Assembly: GCF_020085105.1 (NCBI RefSeq)
Contig: NC_058051.1
Location: 23,253,455 to 23,317,454 of the forward strand
Direction of reading: 5' to 3'
Length of the DNA stretch: 64,000 nt
DNA from: Siniperca chuatsi
Lineage: Eukaryota > Chordata > Actinopteri > Centrarchiformes > Sinipercidae
A model generated the notes under the pieces. The model ran no database searches, had not been told where the DNA came from, and worked only from the letters and a program-made list of their open reading frames with translations. Shown piece after piece: positions 59,282 to 64,000 of this stretch; the stretch's first letter is position 1; every line of letters begins with the position of its first letter. The position numbers and the translations under genes were made by a program.

Positions 59282-60120
59282 TTAAAGGTTCTGTATATGA
59301 GATTCTGAACTTTAATATAGCAGAAAACAACTATTTGCTATGTAAAGATATAGTGGAATAATGGAGCAATCCTGAGCAGAGAATGACGTCACACCTCCGC
59401 TCCCTGTTTTGTTATCGGAACTTCTCCGATCCGCCCGCGAGTGCATGCTAGGGCATGTGAGTTCCTCCCTGTGTAACTACTGGCTTTGAGGAGAGCTGTT
59501 TCTTTTCTCATCTAATACTGTGAATTAAGGATTTATTTTGATCAAACCAGAGTTGGCGATTGTTGGAACAGTGGAAAGACTTACAAAGATGGTTTTGGTC
59601 AGTTCTATTTTGTTTCTGTCCCGTTTGAATGAATCTATGAGGTAAAATTATTGTTTTTTTCAACAAAGTCTGGTGGCGAGCAAGAATGATATAACAGCTG
59701 TTTCTGGTTAAACCAAAAAGATCTTACTGTTTAACAAAAAGGTTTATCTCTATAGTGTTGTCATGTTGGATTTTTAGTGGACACAGGCTACTTTGATGGG
59801 CACATTTGCCCCCAAGGATTACATTGCAGCAATGGCGGCACTTTTCGCAGCTGCCAGTTGAGGGGTAGAGCCAGAATATTTCGGTGAATTAAGGGTTTAT
59901 TTCGACCAAACCAATGTTGGTGATTGTTGGAACAGTGGAAAGACTAACAAAGATGGTATTGGTGAGTTAAATTTTGTCTCTGTCGAGTTTGAATGAAGTG
60001 TGTTTTATAACGTTCTAAGTGGTAAAGTCTGGTGGGCCATAGTATCCATTTGTTTTGGTCTGAGATGCTGGTGCTCTAGTGCGATTTAGTGGCAGTGAAT
60101 GTTGCATACAGTAACTTTAA
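59282..60120. mobile_element. MITE-like element with an internal direct duplication
   Basis: The ends are imperfect inverted repeats: TTTAAAGGTTCTGTATATGA on the left and the complement of TGTTGCATACAGTAACTTTAA on the right. Inside, a segment of about 115 bp occurs twice in direct orientation (about 59520-59632 and 59883-59998), sharing GTGAATTAAG, GATTGTTGGAACAGTGGAAA and TTTGAATGAA. No transposase frame. Confidence 0.55.
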
Positions 60121-60133
60121 CCAAGACTAGAAT

Positions 60134-60199
60134 CTAATCTAACTCTCGGCAAAAAAGCGAATAAGCATATTTCCCAAAATGTTGAACCTTTCCTTTAAC
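60134..60199. mobile_element. End fragment of the 40-kb MITE family
   Basis: Reads ATCTAACTCTCGGCAAAAAAG and ends TTCCCAAAATGTTGAACCTTTCCTTTAAC. Its reverse complement matches the left end of 40095-40455 (TTCAATATTTTGGGAAATGTG). Only one end is present and it directly abuts the element at 59282-60120. Confidence 0.65.
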
Positions 60200-60759
60200 C
60201 AAGTACTTTGAGATGCGTTAACATTATAGGAAAAACTGAGGAAATATGTTGACAGTGAAGACACGTTGAGGCTCAGTATGAAAACTTTGCGACTTTGTAG
60301 ATACGTTCATTAAAAACGTTTCCTTATTATGTTGATAAAAAACATAATCCAAATGGCCGTACGTTTCTTTCACAACATTTTACATATGAATGTTTTCCAA
60401 AAGTCTCAGCTCATGGATATTCTTTTCTAAACTGCAGTAGAAACTAAAGTAATTTGGGTTAATTACGTTAAATGTAAAGAAAAAATAATGTACATAGTTC
60501 TGATAATACTCCAATGTTTGACAACTTGCAAAGTTGCCACCCAAAGTTTGCTTTAGTGAATCCATCCTGCGCATCCATTAGTGCGTGTGCGTCAACGTGC
60601 ATGCTGCCTGTTGCCATTGCTCCGTCTCGTCGTCTTACTTTTTTCAACTTTAAGCTTTCCTTTTTCTTCAAACTTGAGTAAACTTTTGTGTAAGTGTATT
60701 TTAAACTACACTCTCTACGAAAACGAGAGTAGTGAGTGTTTTGGTCATTTTTAAATGCA

Positions 60760-61330
60760 CCACAGAGCGCTGCAGGAAGTCATTCCTACCTGTAGCCATC
60801 AAACTCTTTAACTCCTCCCTCTAAGGGTCAGTCTATATGACCCTAGGTCACTAAACTGGACACTGGATCATTAACATCACTGCATTACTTGAAATAATTG
60901 TGCAGTATTCTCTGTTTAATACTCCTATGCAATGCACTCTGTTTTCAGTTTAAAATTCCCTATTTATTGATATTTCTTCATACTTATATAACTGCTGTGC
61001 AATCCACCGTCTCATAATCATCTTAATAAGCTACACTTAACTTGACAGTACTCATTATTGCACTATTACTTATATTATTACATTGTATTATAGCGTACAT
61101 ACTTATCAACCTCTGAATCCACTTGGTACTTACACTTATTTTAGCTTTTATATTTATATCCACTTTGTACTTAATTTATCTTAGCTGTATTATAGTGTAT
61201 TATATTTTGCTTAGCTTAGTACTTCTATTCCTTCTATTCTCAAGTGTGCATTAACGTGATAGTGAGCAGCTGTAACAAAAGAGTTTCCCCTCGGGGATCA
61301 ATAAAGTATTTCTGATTCTGATTCTGATTA
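60760..61330 (+). mobile_element. 3' fragment of a non-LTR retrotransposon (LINE)
   Basis: Starts in a coding remnant typical of LINE C-termini (CGCTGCAGGAAGTCATTCCT, then CCATCAAACTCTTTAACTCC), continues as an AT-rich 3' UTR and ends GAGTTTCCCCTCGGGGATCA, AATAAAG and TTCTGATTCTGATTCTGATT. The short repeated tail is typical of target-primed insertion. Family not fixed; the same tail occurs at 2753-2812. Confidence 0.65.
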
Positions 61331-64000
61331 TTGACTTGGTGGTATTTCCTACAGACTTGCTGTGTGAACAGAGACAGACGTGGACGGCATCTTCACTGAG
61401 CTATTGAACCATATTTGTTTCAAGATTCAAGATACCGTGGACTCCCCGTCTGACCTACACGCTGTGTACTGTCTTTGTTTACAATGTGGCTGCATTATGG
61501 GCTCTGTAGACTTTTCTGTCAATACAAACACTATTCTAGACCCCGGCTGCTTCATAACTTGGCGATGTGAGGCACACACGCACACAAAGAAAACGCCAAC
61601 ACAGTGCCACTGCTAGACTGCCTTAGGCTGTTCTTCTCTGGATGTCTTATCCATATAGAGAAATATTAGTACATGGCATGGAGTGCATTTGATATATTGG
61701 GATGTTCTACTACATTTAGCTCTACTTGTACCACTAACATACTGTAGGCTGTAAGAATAAGAATATATGGCCTCTTTTTAAAAAATAATTAATATCACTT
61801 GGTAGCGTTCTAACCCTCAGCTGCTGCAGTCTTTTTATATAGGACATACATGTATATATGATTTTGTGTAGGGTCCAAATCAGTTTGAATCCTTTATAAA
61901 TCCTACTTAGGTAGTTTGAAGTTATGTTATGTTCAGTCAGACCAGCAAAAAACTGGACAAGCTTGAATAATTTTTTTTTTCATGTTCATCTGAATCTTTT
62001 TAAGTTCATGACTACACCTGCCTTGTTTCCTCTCTCAGACTCACACAAGAAAGTGGCACAGTGAAGTACATCCGCGCGTCCTGAATTAGGCGGTGCTAAA
62101 GGCTTGGTGACATAGGGAGTACTACAGCTGCTGTGCTAACAGCTAACATACTTGCAAACCGGGAACATGCCTGCACTAGTCACCATATCTCTCCGAGCTT
62201 CTTTCTATTTTCTTTGTAATGGGCTGTTTATTCCGCCTTGGCATTTTGTACATGATTTTAATTAATAATAAAGATTCATTGAAGAGGAGGGAAAAAAAGC
62301 TCTCCCAGTTGGCTAGCTTGCTAACTGTCAGTTAGCAAACTCATTAGCTTGGTCGCCAATTGGACAATAAGTTAATCCAAAAAACGTATTTGTACTTGAA
62401 CTTGATGCAAAAGATTTGTGTTCCCCATGAGCACATTTGTTGATCATGGTGATTACACTGAAATTAATTGATTTTGCCATGAAATCTTTCTGTTTTAAAT
62501 GCCTTCACGCTCTCCCCTCTCCAGCTTCAGACTCTCTTACCCTTAGACCTCATATTCATTGTGGAATTTCCCAGACCCTGATGTTCTTTATCTGTCCACA
62601 AGTCATCCATCTTCACTTTGCTGCTACTGCCAGTCACCTACTGTATCCCTAATGACACTGCTCTGGCTGTCCGAGGGCTCAGGGCTGTCCCACCGTGAAA
62701 TCAGCAAAGTCTTTGAGGTCTCTGTGTGGACTTTCTGAGCCTTTTATGCACACTTTCCGTAAGTCTGCAACTCTACAGACTTTGCTTAAGGAAATAACCC
62801 ACAATGACAAAACAGCAATGACAGTGGAATTGCGCATTGTAAAAAAGAAAAAGAAAACATAATAGGAGCTGGCAAGATTATATTTTCCTTAAACATACAT
62901 GTTGCCAACCAGCACTATGTATATTAAGTTGCTGGTCGAGAGACCCACCTGTATTGTTTTACTTATCAACAGGGAGCAAACAACAAACACTTCAGTTTGT
63001 TAAACTACGTATAGTACGAGATTTCAGCCTCCTACTATACCATCCACAGTCCATACTCCTCACACAGTTTGGAGCCATCACACCTTCCCGCACTCACACA
63101 CTTACGGTGATGTCACAGGTGACGTCAGATAAAGTCTGTGTGGGTTCAGTGCTTAGGGGGACATCATAACTGGGCCAGTCTGTTTTATTGCTATCTGGGT
63201 TTTAGACCTGCTAAAAAAAGTGCCTTTAATTCTACCTCTTCTTCCAGTTTTTAGAACCTCAAATTAAGGTTACTGTGTGAACAAAAGGCCATCCTTCCAG
63301 GTGTACTGTGTGGGTACTCTGACGGTCTTTCATCACAGTGTATTAGAGTGCAACAGCAACCACCCGTATAGACTCGATTCAGGCTTTCTAATGAAATGCT
63401 CAATCTCTGTCATCAGATTGCCATTTTCACGATCTATTAAACCTCATACATTCACACCGTTATGCATTATGTGCCATTGGCTTCTGCTATCCTGCAGCAT
63501 TGTTTCAATTATATGGAGGAGGGGAGCCGTTGCTGAAGCTAAATCAGGAAATCATATCACGATTTTACAATTTATGGATTTTTCCAAGGAGTTCAATATT
63601 ACTTCCTGTGAAATGTTCCACCTTGTACAAATTGAAGCAGCGTGATAGCTAAAGATCAGTGGCTGACGTTTAATGTATGCATATTGCTTAGGTTTCTTTG
63701 ATGTTAATGTGTTTGCAGGGTTTAGCATCCACCAAATCCAACACACAACACACTTCCTCTAAAGTTGCACTCAACATAAATGACCACAGGGTTGAATTCT
63801 GGAATAATCTCCCCCAACAGGGTGGTGGGGCTGCATGTAATGGCATAGCTTAGATGTTTATTGGAATTTAGACCACTGTATTTGCCCACAAGGTACAAAA
63901 TAAATTACAACTTTCCAGCTACTTGGATCATCCAGTGTGACAACTTGGGGAACTAGAAATAAGAGTTTGCGAGCCCCAACATAGAATTTAATAAATATTA
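61331..64000. other. Gene-less stretch to the window end
   Basis: No supported exon. A 122-codon frame at 63277-63645 has no recognisable motif and no splice context. GCTAGCTTGCTAACTG-type words near 62311-62350 suggest another degraded repeat. Confidence 0.4.

Noticed and set aside
52000-64000. Metabotropic glutamate receptor coding exons
   Set aside because: I looked for typical mGluR stretches such as GGLFPVH and the seven-helix exon and found none in the window.

Overview
The window looks like nuclear DNA of a ray-finned fish, most likely a percomorph teleost. The genes are intron-rich with GT-AG introns. The DNA is AT-rich with long simple repeats and a dense load of non-autonomous DNA transposons and LINE pieces of types common in teleosts. 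Nothing prokaryotic is present: no operons, CRISPR arrays or insertion sequences.

Only three genes could be read from end to end. From left to right they are: (1) a short HIPK-type protein kinase on the + strand (coding span 8114-13100, 10 coding exons, 501 codons); (2) smim29, a 102-residue single-pass membrane protein on the + strand (15976-17700, 4 coding exons); (3) hmga1, the AT-hook chromatin protein, on the - strand (25122 down to 21483, 4 coding exons, 94 or 99 residues depending on which of two 5' splice sites is used). smim29 and hmga1 are tail to tail, with their poly(A) signals about 190 bp apart. The hmga1 promoter lies in a CpG-rich stretch at about 25.24-26.30 kb.

In human 6p21 the order is GRM4-HMGA1-SMIM29-NUDT3. 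The same block in mirror image would put grm4 on the + strand to the right of hmga1. A GC-rich leader-like exon at 47.54-48.07 kb with a good splice donor, and a second candidate at 50.96 kb, fit the untranslated start of that gene. No GRM coding exon was recognised before the window ends. The left edge holds one orphan exon on the - strand (85-339) of a gene I do not recognise.

The rest, about 26.3-47.5 kb and 51.3-64 kb plus most intron space, is intergenic. It contains a hAT-like element with a perfect 8-bp target duplication (33616-34456), several foldback or inverted-repeat MITEs, two repeat families each present twice, a decayed L2/CR1-type LINE with an SGNH-esterase region and a deleted reverse transcriptase (about 55.43-58.55 kb), and LINE 3' tails. 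The most interesting observations are an HMGA1a/b-like alternative donor in fish hmga1, a let-7 8-mer just after its stop codon, the altered activation loop and polybasic tail of the kinase, and a two-codon uORF overlapping the smim29 start.
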